A DNA stretch of 38,249 nucleotides from a bacterium (GCA_018699495.1 JABIQV010000166.1:1-38249); one strand, 5' to 3'. Shown: positions 18,445 to 28,668, counted from the stretch's first letter. Made by a program: numbers and translations. The notes: generated by a model from the sequence alone, not told the origin.

Positions 18445-19938
18445 TTATACCTCTTTATTCTTTACATTTAATAGTGTTTTAAAAACACCAATTACACATG
18501 GTGTGTCTGCAACATATATTTTATTTTTTAGATCTCTTTTCATCAACCCTTTATACGTTGTCTGTCCAATAGCAATAATGACACTTGTATCAACAATCTT
18601 CATATTAGCCAAAACAAAATCAGCTTGTGCTGGACTTGTAAAAATCAATATATCCGTATCATTAAAAGTTACGGGGTATGACGGCAATGCATAGACAGGT
18701 TTATAAATCGGACAAAGGCTCATCTCAACCCCTAAATCAATAAAACTAGTTTTTATCGACAAATCAGAAACTTCAGAACATGGAAAAAAAACAGTTCCTT
18801 TGTAATCTTCAGGGTACTCTAAAACAACACCTTCTATGCTTGGTACCGTCGGTTCGAAATCAGGACAAAGACCATATCTAGATAAATATTGAGTCGTCGA
18901 TGGTCCTACTGAAATAATCTTTTTTCCTGCAAGAACTCGCACATCTAATTTGTTTTTTGATAACAAATCGATAAAATAACGAACAGCCGTCTGACTAGTA
19001 AATAAAATTACTGAACTTTTAAACAAACAATCAAGTTGGGAGTTACTCACATCCAACGAATCAAAGCTAGTGACAGGAAAAAGAACGACATCAACACCTG
19101 CCAAACTCAAAAATTCTTTCCATCCCTGGCTTTTATCTTTATCTCGAAAAAGAATAACTCTTGTCCCGAATAATTCCTGATCTTTACGATAAAATAACGA
19201 AGCAACCACCTCTCCCACAATAAAAATAGCAGGCGGTTTAATCCCTTCTCTTTTTTGTTCGGCAACTATCGTACTTAACGTACCCACCACAATTTTTTGC
19301 GACGATACCGTTCCATGATAAATTAATGCACAAGGCGTCTTATCTCCCCATTTTTTTTCAACTAAAAGTCTCTCTACCAAAATATTCAAAGTGGTCACAG
19401 CCATAAAAAATACTAAGGTATCAGAATCCGGAATAACAATATCCCATGGATTTTTAACATTTTCATCCTTAAATCGCCCCGTTATCGCAGTTAACGAACG
19501 TGCGATATCTCTATGAGTTAAAGATAACCCTAATGACGAAGAAATACCGGTTAACGAAGAAATACCAGGAACAACAACGACATTCCAATTTTTAGATCGA
19601 ATATAATCAAGTTCTTCTCCCCCTCGTCCAAAAATCATTGGATCGCCACCTTTTAGCCGAACTATCAACCGACTATCCGAATAATAATGAGCAATTAATT
19701 CGTGAATCTCATTTTGCTTTTTTGAGTGAGCGCCTTTTCGTTTACCCACATCTATCAATATACAATCAGACGTAGCCCATGAAAGAAGAGTAGGATGAAC
19801 TAACGCATCATAAAGAATGATATCTGCTATTTCCAAGTACATTTTTCCCTTAACAGATAACAAATCAGGATCCCCTGGTCCAGCACCTACCAATACAATT
19901 AATGGTTCATCTCTAAATTGTCGATGTTTATCAAGCAT
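18445..19938 (-). CDS. cobA-hemD: Fusion of uroporphyrinogen-III C-methyltransferase (CobA/SUMT) and uroporphyrinogen-III synthase (HemD)
   Basis: N-terminal 'IVLVGAGPGDPDLLSVKGKMYLEIADIILYDALVHPTLL', 'VVVPGISSLTGISSSLGLSLTHRDIARSLTAITGR'. C-terminal HemD-like 'VILFTSQTAVRYFIDLL...KKIISVGPSTTQYLSRYG...ILIFTSPAQADFVL...VIIAIGQTTYKGL'. Confidence 0.95.
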   Translation of the reverse strand: MLDKHRQFRDEPLIVLVGAGPGDPDLLSVKGKMYLEIADIILYDALVHPTLLSWATSDCILIDVGKRKGAHSKKQNEIHELIAHYYSDSRLIVRLKGGDPMIFGRGGEELDYIRSKNWNVVVVPGISSLTGISSSLGLSLTHRDIARSLTAITGRFKDENVKNPWDIVIPDSDTLVFFMAVTTLNILVERLLVEKKWGDKTPCALIYHGTVSSQKIVVGTLSTIVAEQKREGIKPPAIFIVGEVVASLFYRKDQELFGTRVILFRDKDKSQGWKEFLSLAGVDVVLFPVTSFDSLDVSNSQLDCLFKSSVILFTSQTAVRYFIDLLSKNKLDVRVLAGKKIISVGPSTTQYLSRYGLCPDFEPTVPSIEGVVLEYPEDYKGTVFFPCSEVSDLSIKTSFIDLGVEMSLCPIYKPVYALPSYPVTFNDTDILIFTSPAQADFVLANMKIVDTSVIIAIGQTTYKGLMKRDLKNKIYVADTPCVIGVFKTLLNVKNKEV

Positions 19939-19939
19939 G

Positions 19940-20851
19940 TTAACTAGATAACCTCTTCAAAGACTCACCAAACAATTGAATTGACTTCACATGAGAATCT
20001 ACCAAAAACAGTTCTTTACCCTTATGAATTTGAGATATAGATCCACCTGTCTTAAAAAACCATTTTACTTCAAATTCATTTCCCCTCAATTCAGATGTTA
20101 TACCTAACGGAATATTACAATCAAACTCAATTGCTTTTAAAAGTTCATATTCCATTTTCGATATTTTTAGTTGATTAGAGTCGGAAACAGAACGACATAT
20201 TTTCACCATCTCATTTTTGCCAGTGACTGTCTCCAAACATATAACACCCTGCCCTGGAGCCGGATAACAAAAACTTGGATCTAATACTTCATAAAATTGA
20301 GGTTTTTTATTCAAACGAATCAATCCCGCATAAGACAACATAACCCCATCAACAGTCTTCCCAACCAAATTTAATCGAGTGTCTACATTCCCTCTAATTG
20401 GCACACACGACCAATTAGGCAATGTCATCTCTAACCAGGCTTGCCGTCTAGCACTCCCTGTTCCAATAACAGGGTTCTTTAATTCTTCTAACGGTTTAGA
20501 ATAAACAAGCACATCACTCTGTGTTTCAGGAGTAAAAAACCCCTCTAAACAACAGCCTTCGGCTAATCGAGATGTAACATCTTTAAAGCTATGCACAGCG
20601 ATATCAATTTTATCATCCAAAAGAGCATGTTCGAGTTCCTTAATAAAAACGCCTTTTCCGCCTAAGTCCTTCAAATCTGTCGATTTATCGCGATCTCCCT
20701 GCGTCATTATTGAAACGATTTGAACATCTATCGACGGATATTTAGAAAGAATATTAGCTTTCACCATCTGCGTTTGGACTTGCGCCAAAGCAGAGCCTCT
20801 CGTTCCAAGACGCAGTAACTTAGGTACTACAAATTCCAAAGATTCAAGCAT
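19940..20851 (-). CDS. hemC: Hydroxymethylbilane synthase (porphobilinogen deaminase); probable start at internal Met (20851)
   Basis: 'LLRLGTRGSALAQVQTQMV', 'GDRDKSTDLKDLGGKGVFIKELEHALLDDKIDIAVHSFKDV', 'GTGSARRQAWL'. The ORF track start at 20896 would give a longer overlap with hemA; the start at 20851 gives an 8-nt ATGCTTGA overlap. Confidence 0.95.
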   Translation of the reverse strand: MLESLEFVVPKLLRLGTRGSALAQVQTQMVKANILSKYPSIDVQIVSIMTQGDRDKSTDLKDLGGKGVFIKELEHALLDDKIDIAVHSFKDVTSRLAEGCCLEGFFTPETQSDVLVYSKPLEELKNPVIGTGSARRQAWLEMTLPNWSCVPIRGNVDTRLNLVGKTVDGVMLSYAGLIRLNKKPQFYEVLDPSFCYPAPGQGVICLETVTGKNEMVKICRSVSDSNQLKISKMEYELLKAIEFDCNIPLGITSELRGNEFEVKWFFKTGGSISQIHKGKELFLVDSHVKSIQLFGESLKRLSS

Positions 20852-21851
20852 GCGAATAAGTTTGCCACTCTTCAAACTTAATAAGATCATAGTCAACTAT
20901 ATTCATAGCTTTCTCTTCGTCTTCTTGTCGTTTATCTATTGTTTTAACAGCATACTCTTTTAATTGACTTAATGTATTCACCGTCACAAAAGACGAGACG
21001 TCTGGTTGTACATTTCTAGGCATTCCAAGATCAACTATAGATTTTGTTTTACTATGAGAACTTAAATTTTTTGAATGCAAAATATACTCTTTAGCCCCAG
21101 TTGCCGCAATAATTAAATGAAAGTCCCCAGCTCTCTTATCAAGCGCTTGGAATGGAAACGTTTTCAAGTCATACTTTGTGCAAAGTCTATCCAGCTTGTC
21201 TTCAGTTCGATTGATAATGGTAATATTTTTATGGCCCAACGCAACAAGTTTTTTAATGGCCCTTAACCCCATAGTCCCCGCACCGATAACTAAAACGCTC
21301 ATGTTTAAATAATCAGAAAACTGAGCTCTAATAGCATCTATACCTATAGATGTTACAGAGGAAGCTCCTATACTTATTGAGGTACGAGACCTAACTTTCT
21401 TTCCAACAGAAATCCCCATTTGAAAAACTTTATTTAAATATTTTTTTGTCGTTTCTTCGGTTTTTGCAACGGCATACGCATTCTTAATCTGACCTAAAAT
21501 TTCGTTTTCCCCAAACACCATAGATTGCATGCCACATGACACCTCAAACAAATGTCGAATAACAGACTGGCCTGTTTTAAAAAGAAATATCTGAGAAAGT
21601 TTTTCTTCATCAATCAATTGAAATTGACTAATAATCGTCAAAAGCGCCTGTTTAGCACTGTTTAAATCGTCAGCTTCGAAATACAATTCTACACGATTGC
21701 AAGTAGACAATAAAACACATTCATTAATCAATGAAGATTTTTTAACCTGCTTCAAAAAAGAAGGAATATCTTGAGATCTAAAACAAACTGATTCTAAATT
21801 TTCCCAAGATACCTGCTGAAAACTTGCTTCAAAAAGACCGATTGAATCCAT
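20844..21851 (-). CDS. hemA: Glutamyl-tRNA reductase
   Basis: 'LLSTCNRVELYFEADD', 'CGMQSMVFGENEILGQIKNAYAVAK', 'VLVIGAGTMGLRAIKKLVALGHKNITIINRT'. Confidence 0.97.
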   Translation of the reverse strand: MDSIGLFEASFQQVSWENLESVCFRSQDIPSFLKQVKKSSLINECVLLSTCNRVELYFEADDLNSAKQALLTIISQFQLIDEEKLSQIFLFKTGQSVIRHLFEVSCGMQSMVFGENEILGQIKNAYAVAKTEETTKKYLNKVFQMGISVGKKVRSRTSISIGASSVTSIGIDAIRAQFSDYLNMSVLVIGAGTMGLRAIKKLVALGHKNITIINRTEDKLDRLCTKYDLKTFPFQALDKRAGDFHLIIAATGAKEYILHSKNLSSHSKTKSIVDLGMPRNVQPDVSSFVTVNTLSQLKEYAVKTIDKRQEDEEKAMNIVDYDLIKFEEWQTYSHA

Positions 21852-21856
21852 ATCTA

Positions 21857-23125
21857 TTAGCCATTTAATTCCTTATCAAATTCTGTATCTTTATTAGATT
21901 CAGAAATCAATTTCAGCATTTCTTCCACGGCAATTTTTAATTGATAATCTGTCCCAATTGAATATTTATAATCTGGTTCTTCCATCATTTTAATATTGTC
22001 GGTCGGAATCTTAGCATCGATATCTACCTGAATTCCTTTTTTTGTAATATCAACCATATCAGGGGTATAGTAGCGAGCAATAGTTATTAAAACAGCGGAG
22101 TCATCTGGCAAAGGAAATATTTTTTGAACCGACGCTTTTCCAAACGTATCTCTCCCAACAATTAATCCACGTTCATTATCCTTAATCGCTCCAGCAAAGA
22201 TTTCAGAGGCTGATGCAGACCCCTGATTAACCAAAACAACCAATGGTCCTTTTGGATATATCGCACGACCTCTTACTGATTCCGAATTCTTTTCCCCATT
22301 TCTACCGATCGTATGAACGACATCGCCTTCATCTAAAAACATAGACGAAATAGAAATCGCATTTCCTAATAACCCACCACCATTATATCTTAAATCAACA
22401 ATAACCCCTTTAGCCCCTTTGTTTAGAAGTTCTTTTAACCCGTCTGCTAATTCCGAATCAGCTCTTTTACTTTCAAAAGTAGCAAGTCTCAAATACCCAA
22501 TCTTTTCGGGAACAGATAATTCCCCTAATTGTTCTGGTAAAACTTCAAACTTATCAACGGATTTTAAAGGAATCTTATCTCGTATAATATCCACATCGAA
22601 CGGCTCTTTAGTCCCTTCTCTTAAGATTCCTAAAACAACTTTACTGTTCTTAGGGCCCCTGATTTTAGTGACCGCTTCATTCAGGCTCATCCCCTTGGTT
22701 GAGTCTCCATCTATGCTTACAATCTTATCTAGAGATTTTAAACCAGCTTTATATGCAGGAGTCCCTTCAATAGGCGCTATAACAGTTAGTAGTTTATCTT
22801 TCATACCAATATGAATACCAATTCCAAAAAATTCGCCACTCATACGAACTTTCATTTCAGCATGACTTTTTGGCTCTAAAAATCGCGTATAGGGATCATC
22901 TAACTCAGCCAAATATCCCTTAATAGCTCCATATTCCAAATTTCGCCGATCTATATCTTTATCAACATACTCAGATGTCACCCAAAACTTAACAACATTT
23001 AGTAGGCTAAAGTCATTTTTATAAAACCCATCAGACTCAGATTTTCCAATTAAATTTGAACAAAACGCAAACACAACTAAGGTAACTAAACCAATTGTAA
23101 TTATTTTAAACGGACTTTTTTTCAT
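21857..23125 (-). CDS. ctpA: S41-family C-terminal processing peptidase (CtpA/Prc-like) with PDZ domain
   Basis: N-terminal TM/signal; PDZ 'GIGIHIGMKDKLLTVIAPIEGTPAYKAGLKSLDKIVSIDG'; catalytic 'LVVLVNQGSASASEIFAGAIKDNERGLIVGRDTFGKASVQ'. Confidence 0.96.
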   Translation of the reverse strand: MKKSPFKIITIGLVTLVVFAFCSNLIGKSESDGFYKNDFSLLNVVKFWVTSEYVDKDIDRRNLEYGAIKGYLAELDDPYTRFLEPKSHAEMKVRMSGEFFGIGIHIGMKDKLLTVIAPIEGTPAYKAGLKSLDKIVSIDGDSTKGMSLNEAVTKIRGPKNSKVVLGILREGTKEPFDVDIIRDKIPLKSVDKFEVLPEQLGELSVPEKIGYLRLATFESKRADSELADGLKELLNKGAKGVIVDLRYNGGGLLGNAISISSMFLDEGDVVHTIGRNGEKNSESVRGRAIYPKGPLVVLVNQGSASASEIFAGAIKDNERGLIVGRDTFGKASVQKIFPLPDDSAVLITIARYYTPDMVDITKKGIQVDIDAKIPTDNIKMMEEPDYKYSIGTDYQLKIAVEEMLKLISESNKDTEFDKELNG

Positions 23126-23539
23126 GTATTGCCTCTACTCTTTTTCATAATTCTTTAAACGATATCCAATTTAATGACTAATATAACCAATTTATTTTAC
23201 TCCAACCACACAATATTGTCTAAACACAAATTAATAACTTATGCTAAATAAACGATCCTCATACTAAAACGTCCATATTTATGAAATATCGACGAAAATA
23301 AAAGAAAGCATTCCTTAAAAAGGATATCTTCCCTATCAAAACCTTTCACCCACTAAAAAAATATTGGAAAGAAATACACCCAAAGGGAGATTTGTTCAAA
23401 AGGTTTTAGCACGAACGTTCTATTTTACATCCCAGATAAATAACTAAGCTTGACCAAGAAAGTATCGCCGTTCAAAAGGGAATCTTTTAACCCCATATTC
23501 CCTCTTGTTATTCGAGAGTCAATGGGCTTTAATGTTTTC

Positions 23540-25171
23540 ATGAAATACTCTCTTAAAAAATCAACTCATTTCAAAAAAAACCCTGGCCCTTTAGTCCTAA
23601 TAATTTTAGACGGAGTAGGCATCGGGAAAAAAGACAACTCCAATGCCGTACACATAGCACATACGCCATGCTTAGATTTGCTTATGTCGTCTCATTTATA
23701 CACAGAACTAAAAGCACATGGAACGGCTGTTGGAATGCCATCTGACGAAGACATGGGTAACAGTGAAGTTGGGCATAACACGTTGGGATCTGGACGTGCA
23801 CTTCCTCAAGGTGCGACGTTAGTGAACACTTCCATTAAAACAAAAAAGATATACAATTCTCCAACATGGAATTCATCTATGAACCATTGCCTTAACTACA
23901 ATTCAACCCTCCATTTCATCGGTCTTTTATCGGACGGAAACGTACATTCACACATAAATCATTTAATTGATATGTTGGATAAATCAGCGAAAGAAAAGGT
24001 TAAAAAAGTAAGAATTCATTGCCTGTTAGACGGAAGAGATGTCGACGAACGCTCTGCATTAAGTTACGTAGCCCAATTAGAAAATAAGTTATCGACAATC
24101 AATAATACCGAAGGCTTTGATTACGCTATTGCTTCGGGTGGTGGTCGAATGCTTATAACAATGGATAGATATAATGCTGACTGGAAAATGGTTGAAAAAG
24201 GCTGGGAAACCCATGTCTTAGGAAATGCTCGTCACTTTAGTTCTGCAAAACAAGCTATCCAAACAATGTATACAGAAAATAATAAGATTACCGACCAATA
24301 CTTACCTCCTTTCGTAATTTCTGACGATGCGTCTACCCCTATAGGTAAAATCAAGAAAAATGACTCTATTATATTCTTCAATTTCCGAGGTGATAGAGCA
24401 ATAGAGATGTCTATGGCTTTCGAATCTCAAAATTTTGATAAATTCAACCGTGCCCCAATTCCAAATATCAACTTTTCAGGAATGCTCTCCTATGATGGAG
24501 ACTTAAATATCCCAAAAAACTACCTTGTCGATCCACCTTTTATAGACGACCCATTAAGTAAATATTTGTGTTATGAAGGTATTCGTTCATTTGCAATTTC
24601 AGAAACCCAAAAATATGGACACGTTACTTATTTCTGGAACGGAAACAGCTCTGGATACATTGATAAATCTCTAGAAAAATACATAGAAATCCCTAGCTAC
24701 ACCGGTCCCTTTGACGAAAAACCAGAAATGAGAGCCCCTGAAATTGCCGAAAAAACAATCGAACTCCTAAAATCAGGTCTTTATGATTTTGGACGAATCA
24801 ATTTCCCAAATGGGGATATGATCGGTCATACTGGCAATTTCAATGCCACCGTCAAATCTGTCGAAGCAGCTGACACACAGCTTTCCCGATTATTAGAAAC
24901 AATAAACGAGTTAAAAGGAACAGCTATAGTCTTAGCCGATCATGGCAATGCGGATGAAATGTATGTCTTAAAAAATGGCATTAAGAAAACAAAAACAGCA
25001 CACAGCCTTAATTCAGTTCCGTGTGCTATAGTTGACCCTCTTTTTAAAAATACATACATAATGAAATCCATATCCCCCCCGGGCCTCTCAAATATAGCTG
25101 CTACAATTTGTAATTTACTTGGCTTTGAAGCACCTACTCATTTTGACAGCTCACTTATAGCACCTCTATAA
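23540..25171 (+). CDS. gpmI: 2,3-bisphosphoglycerate-independent phosphoglycerate mutase; likely start ATG at 23540 (ORF track uses TTG at 23450)
   Basis: 'LVLIILDGVGIGKKDNSNAVHIAHTPCLD', 'GTAVGMPSDEDMGNSEVGHNTLGSGR', 'FNFRGDRAIEMS', 'INFPNGDMIGHTGNFNA', 'VLADHGNADEM'. Confidence 0.97.
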   Translation: MKYSLKKSTHFKKNPGPLVLIILDGVGIGKKDNSNAVHIAHTPCLDLLMSSHLYTELKAHGTAVGMPSDEDMGNSEVGHNTLGSGRALPQGATLVNTSIKTKKIYNSPTWNSSMNHCLNYNSTLHFIGLLSDGNVHSHINHLIDMLDKSAKEKVKKVRIHCLLDGRDVDERSALSYVAQLENKLSTINNTEGFDYAIASGGGRMLITMDRYNADWKMVEKGWETHVLGNARHFSSAKQAIQTMYTENNKITDQYLPPFVISDDASTPIGKIKKNDSIIFFNFRGDRAIEMSMAFESQNFDKFNRAPIPNINFSGMLSYDGDLNIPKNYLVDPPFIDDPLSKYLCYEGIRSFAISETQKYGHVTYFWNGNSSGYIDKSLEKYIEIPSYTGPFDEKPEMRAPEIAEKTIELLKSGLYDFGRINFPNGDMIGHTGNFNATVKSVEAADTQLSRLLETINELKGTAIVLADHGNADEMYVLKNGIKKTKTAHSLNSVPCAIVDPLFKNTYIMKSISPPGLSNIAATICNLLGFEAPTHFDSSLIAPL

Positions 25172-25398
25172 ATCAAATAAATTTACAAAAAATTTTAGGC
25201 CGTCCAATAACCACACAAAGAATACAGAAAACAAATTCCACACCTAATTAAACGGCCTCAATCACTTTAAACAAACGACCAATAAAACCTAGAAAAAACA
25301 AAAATACATTTATCCTATTTAAAAATTTAAGTTAATATTATTCAGATAATTAGACAAAAAATATTTTTTCGAAAATAAAAAATTTAAAGGGTAAAGCC

Positions 25399-26751
25399 AT
25401 GAAATTTATCGGTGATTTCCATATCCATTCTCATTTCTCAAGAGCGACAAGTAAATTCTCAACCCCTGAGCACCTGGATTACTGGGCAAGACTAAAAGGA
25501 ATTACCGTGGTAGGAACAGGCGATTGTCAACATCCAGGCTGGTATCAAGAACTATCTGAAAAGCTAGAACGATGTTCTAATGGATTATATAAATTAAAAA
25601 ATGACTATAAATTAGACCTTCCCCTTGAAAAGAACTCGTCACTACATTCAAAACCTGTCTATTTTATCCCAACCACAGAAATTAGTAATATTTATAAAAA
25701 AAATGGGAAAGTAAGAAAAGTTCACAATATTTGTATTTTCCCGAATTTTGAAATCGTAAAATGGTTTCAACGTAAATTAGAATTAATTGGAAATATAAGG
25801 TCAGACGGACGCCCCATATTAGGATTAGATTCAAAAGATCTATTACATATCACATTAGAATCTTCTACATCTTCTATATTTATTCCAGCCCATATTTGGA
25901 CGCCTTGGTTTTCTGCCTTAGGGTCAAAATCTGGGTTCGACAGTATCGACGAATGTTTCGAGGATCTAAGCCCTTATATATATACAGTAGAAACAGGTCT
26001 CTCTAGCGACCCTCCCATGAACAGAATTTGTTCATTTTTGGACAAGTATAATCTAATCTCCAATTCAGATGCTCACTCCCCAGACAAACTTGGAAGAGAA
26101 GCTAATCTTTTTGAAACTGACTTAACTTATAACCATATCTATGAAGCTCTCAAAACAGGAGATGGTCTAAAAGGAACCGTCGAATTTTATCCTCAAGAAG
26201 GCAAATACCATTACGACGGACATCGTAACTGCAGACTATTTTGGAACCCTTTGGAAACACTAAAACACGGAGCTATATGTCCAGTTTGTAGCCAAACCGT
26301 TACAAAAGGAGTCATGTACAGGGTTGCAGAATTGGCCGATAGAAAAAATCCAGTGAAAATCAAAAATGAATCTTACAAGTCCATCACGCCTCTTCCCGAA
26401 CTATTATCTGAAATTGCTGGGGTAGGCCCCAAAAGTAAACGTGTGCAAGCAGATTATTTATCCACTTTATCCAAATTGGGATCTGAGTTTGATATCCTAT
26501 TAAATTCAGAAATAGAAGAAATTAAATCAAATAATTTTCCTTACCTGGCTGAAGGAATAAATAGATTACGAAATGGAGAAATAAATATTTCAGAAGGATA
26601 CGATGGTGTCTTTGGCAAAATAAATGTGTTTAAAAAGAATACGAAAAAATCCCCTATTAAATTAAATCTCACGCACAAATATTCAAAAAAAGAATCGATA
26701 GACTTTGATGTTCTAGAATTTCAAAAAATTAAAAAAAAATTAAGTACCTAA
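25399..26751 (+). CDS. PHP-domain nuclease-like protein of the TIGR00375/Endonuclease Q type
   Basis: 'GDFHIHSHFSRATSKFSTPEHLDYWARLKGITVVGTGDCQHPGWYQEL', 'SNSDAHSPDKLGREANLF', Cys-rich Zn-binding-like segment 'HRNCRLFWNPLETLKHGAICPVCSQTV', HhH-like 'LLSEIAGVGPKSKRVQADYL'. Confidence 0.75.
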   Translation: MKFIGDFHIHSHFSRATSKFSTPEHLDYWARLKGITVVGTGDCQHPGWYQELSEKLERCSNGLYKLKNDYKLDLPLEKNSSLHSKPVYFIPTTEISNIYKKNGKVRKVHNICIFPNFEIVKWFQRKLELIGNIRSDGRPILGLDSKDLLHITLESSTSSIFIPAHIWTPWFSALGSKSGFDSIDECFEDLSPYIYTVETGLSSDPPMNRICSFLDKYNLISNSDAHSPDKLGREANLFETDLTYNHIYEALKTGDGLKGTVEFYPQEGKYHYDGHRNCRLFWNPLETLKHGAICPVCSQTVTKGVMYRVAELADRKNPVKIKNESYKSITPLPELLSEIAGVGPKSKRVQADYLSTLSKLGSEFDILLNSEIEEIKSNNFPYLAEGINRLRNGEINISEGYDGVFGKINVFKKNTKKSPIKLNLTHKYSKKESIDFDVLEFQKIKKKLST

Positions 26752-26926
26752 CTATACATCATAAGGGGAAATACAAAATTTATCCTAAATAGGCTATAAA
26801 AAAGTATCCGTTAAAAGACGTCGGGTAGTTTTAAAAAATGTAAATTGATTTCAATTCTATATGACACACATCAAAAATATGTAGCCATAAGTCAACAATT
26901 AAACTGGAGATTCTTCGATCTTAATT

Positions 26927-27667
26927 CTAAGACGTAACCTCAAATGAAATGTCTAAAGGCGTTCCATCACTAAGGTAAATAGCGCCCCCTTTTATTCCAG
27001 CAATTTTTCCTTTAATCGGTTGATTGCCTAAATAATAAGTAATATCAACGGCGCCCATTTGCTCACTTTGCTGCATTTTAGCCATATTCATGTACTGACC
27101 TAAATCTACCTTTGACTTACTCTCAAGAGCATCATACTCTTTATTTGTACTATTCATAATTTGATTCATAAATTTTGCTTGCTCTAGTCGAACAGATTGT
27201 CCCAACTTACTAGCGGCCGTCATTCCTGTATCTTTTGCATCTTCATTCGCACTAAATTTAACTTTAACACGTTTCATTTCCTCAGATTCAGCATTCATAA
27301 CATTTACAAAATAACCATCATTCGAAAGAACAATTTCTTTAGCTACTCCAGAAAACTCTCCGCTTTCAAGTTTAATATCCTGTCCAAGAAATTGTTTTAA
27401 AACGTCGGGAATTGTACGAGGCCCAGAATGAACTGAACTTTTTGCATTCACGTCAGCCATCTTCATTAAACTAGGAGAAAGGTAAGATCCCCCTAATCCA
27501 GACTCACCACTCGACATAGACTGCATCATCGTCTCGAAAACAGAAGAAAATTCAGTTGCTCTATCTTGATTAGCAGATGTAATTCCAGAAAGTCCCGCAC
27601 TACCAGATATCCCAGCTAATCCTGATTCTGCACCAATAGATGATAATCCACCAAATCCTAATCCCAT
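26927..27667 (-). CDS. Uncharacterised protein; weak resemblance to flagellar hook-capping FlgD (Tudor-like segments)
   Basis: Gly/Ser-rich N-terminus; 'LGQDIKLESGEFSGVAKEIVLSNDGYFVNV' and C-terminal 'MQQSEQMGAVDITYYLGNQPIKGKIAGIKGGAIYLSDGTPLDISFEV' look like FlgD-type small beta-barrel segments; the canonical FlgD N-terminal motif is not convincing. Confidence 0.35.
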   Translation of the reverse strand: MGLGFGGLSSIGAESGLAGISGSAGLSGITSANQDRATEFSSVFETMMQSMSSGESGLGGSYLSPSLMKMADVNAKSSVHSGPRTIPDVLKQFLGQDIKLESGEFSGVAKEIVLSNDGYFVNVMNAESEEMKRVKVKFSANEDAKDTGMTAASKLGQSVRLEQAKFMNQIMNSTNKEYDALESKSKVDLGQYMNMAKMQQSEQMGAVDITYYLGNQPIKGKIAGIKGGAIYLSDGTPLDISFEVTS

Positions 27668-27804
27668 AATCTAGACCTCCATCTAAAATTTTATTATTAC
27701 TTACTAATACCCAAATAAAATTATTTTAAACATAATAAATTAGTTTACTCTAAAAGAAACACGTTAAAGTATACCAAATGTCCTCCCTAATATCAAAAAA
27801 ACAT

Positions 27805-28668
27805 TTAATGTGACCGTTTAAAAATCCGCTTGATATGGCCCCCCGAATATTCATTCACTTTATGCGTCAACAAAAAAGCATCTCTATCCTTTTCATAAAC
27901 AATTACTTTTAATTTTTCCAGTTCATACTGCGTAACCACGCACATTAGTATCGGTTGATTCGTATTATGATAACCACCCTTTGCCTGAAGTATTGTCGCC
28001 CCTCTTCGAAAATCGTGTAAAACAATGTCTTTGATCGCATCAATTTTTGAAGACATAACCATCACACTTACAAATTCTTCAATCCCATATATTATAAAAT
28101 TCACAGACTTAGACGCGCACAAATACACCAAAACAGAATACATTGCATTCTCTATTCCCAAAAAAAATGCACCAAATGAAAAAATAATGACATTCACAAA
28201 AATCAAAACATTTCCGACTGTGACCCCCAATTTTTTACTCAAAACGATAGCCAATATTTCAGAACCATCCAAAACGCCACCACCTCTAATAGACAGCCCT
28301 ATGCCCATGCCCAAAAAAATACCCCCAAATACAGCGCCTAACAATCGATCCTGAGTAACATAAATATAAGGAAAGAAATGAAGACAAATTGAAAAAAATA
28401 AAATTCCTACAAACCCAAAAACAGCAAATCGAATAGAGACTTTTTTAAACCCCAAGTAAACAAATGGCAAATTCATACAGAATAAAATTATAGATAAAGG
28501 AAAATTAAAAAACTCAGCACAAAGCATCGATATTCCGGTAATTCCCCCATCAATAAAATGATTCGGCAATAAAAAAGACCGAATACTAAAACACGCGACC
28601 AAAACTCCCAAACCTATAAAAATACCATTGACAACTATTAACAAATCTATCGATTTACGCATAACCAT
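27805..28668 (-). CDS. YitT-family membrane protein with C-terminal DUF2179
   Basis: 'FLLPNHFIDGGITGISMLCAEFFNFPLSIILFCMNLPFVYLG', 'LGAVFGGIFLGMGIGLSIRGGGVLDGSEILAIVLSKKLGVTVGNVLI', 'RRGATILQAKGGYHNTNQPILMCVV'. Confidence 0.93.
   Translation of the reverse strand: MVMRKSIDLLIVVNGIFIGLGVLVACFSIRSFLLPNHFIDGGITGISMLCAEFFNFPLSIILFCMNLPFVYLGFKKVSIRFAVFGFVGILFFSICLHFFPYIYVTQDRLLGAVFGGIFLGMGIGLSIRGGGVLDGSEILAIVLSKKLGVTVGNVLIFVNVIIFSFGAFFLGIENAMYSVLVYLCASKSVNFIIYGIEEFVSVMVMSSKIDAIKDIVLHDFRRGATILQAKGGYHNTNQPILMCVVTQYELEKLKVIVYEKDRDAFLLTHKVNEYSGGHIKRIFKRSH

Noticed and set aside
20852-20896. N-terminal extension of hemC in the ORF track
   Set aside because: The extra residues translate the hemA 3' end out of frame; the internal ATG at 20851 gives a standard 8-nt overlap and a normal HemC N-terminus.
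23450-23539. TTG-initiated N-terminal extension of gpmI
   Set aside because: GpmI homology starts after the ATG at 23540; the upstream 30 residues look like leader sequence.
25197-25258. AGGCCGT/ACGGCCT inverted repeat after gpmI as a terminator
   Set aside because: Only 7 bp with a loop of about 48 nt and no U-tract; not supportable as a terminator.
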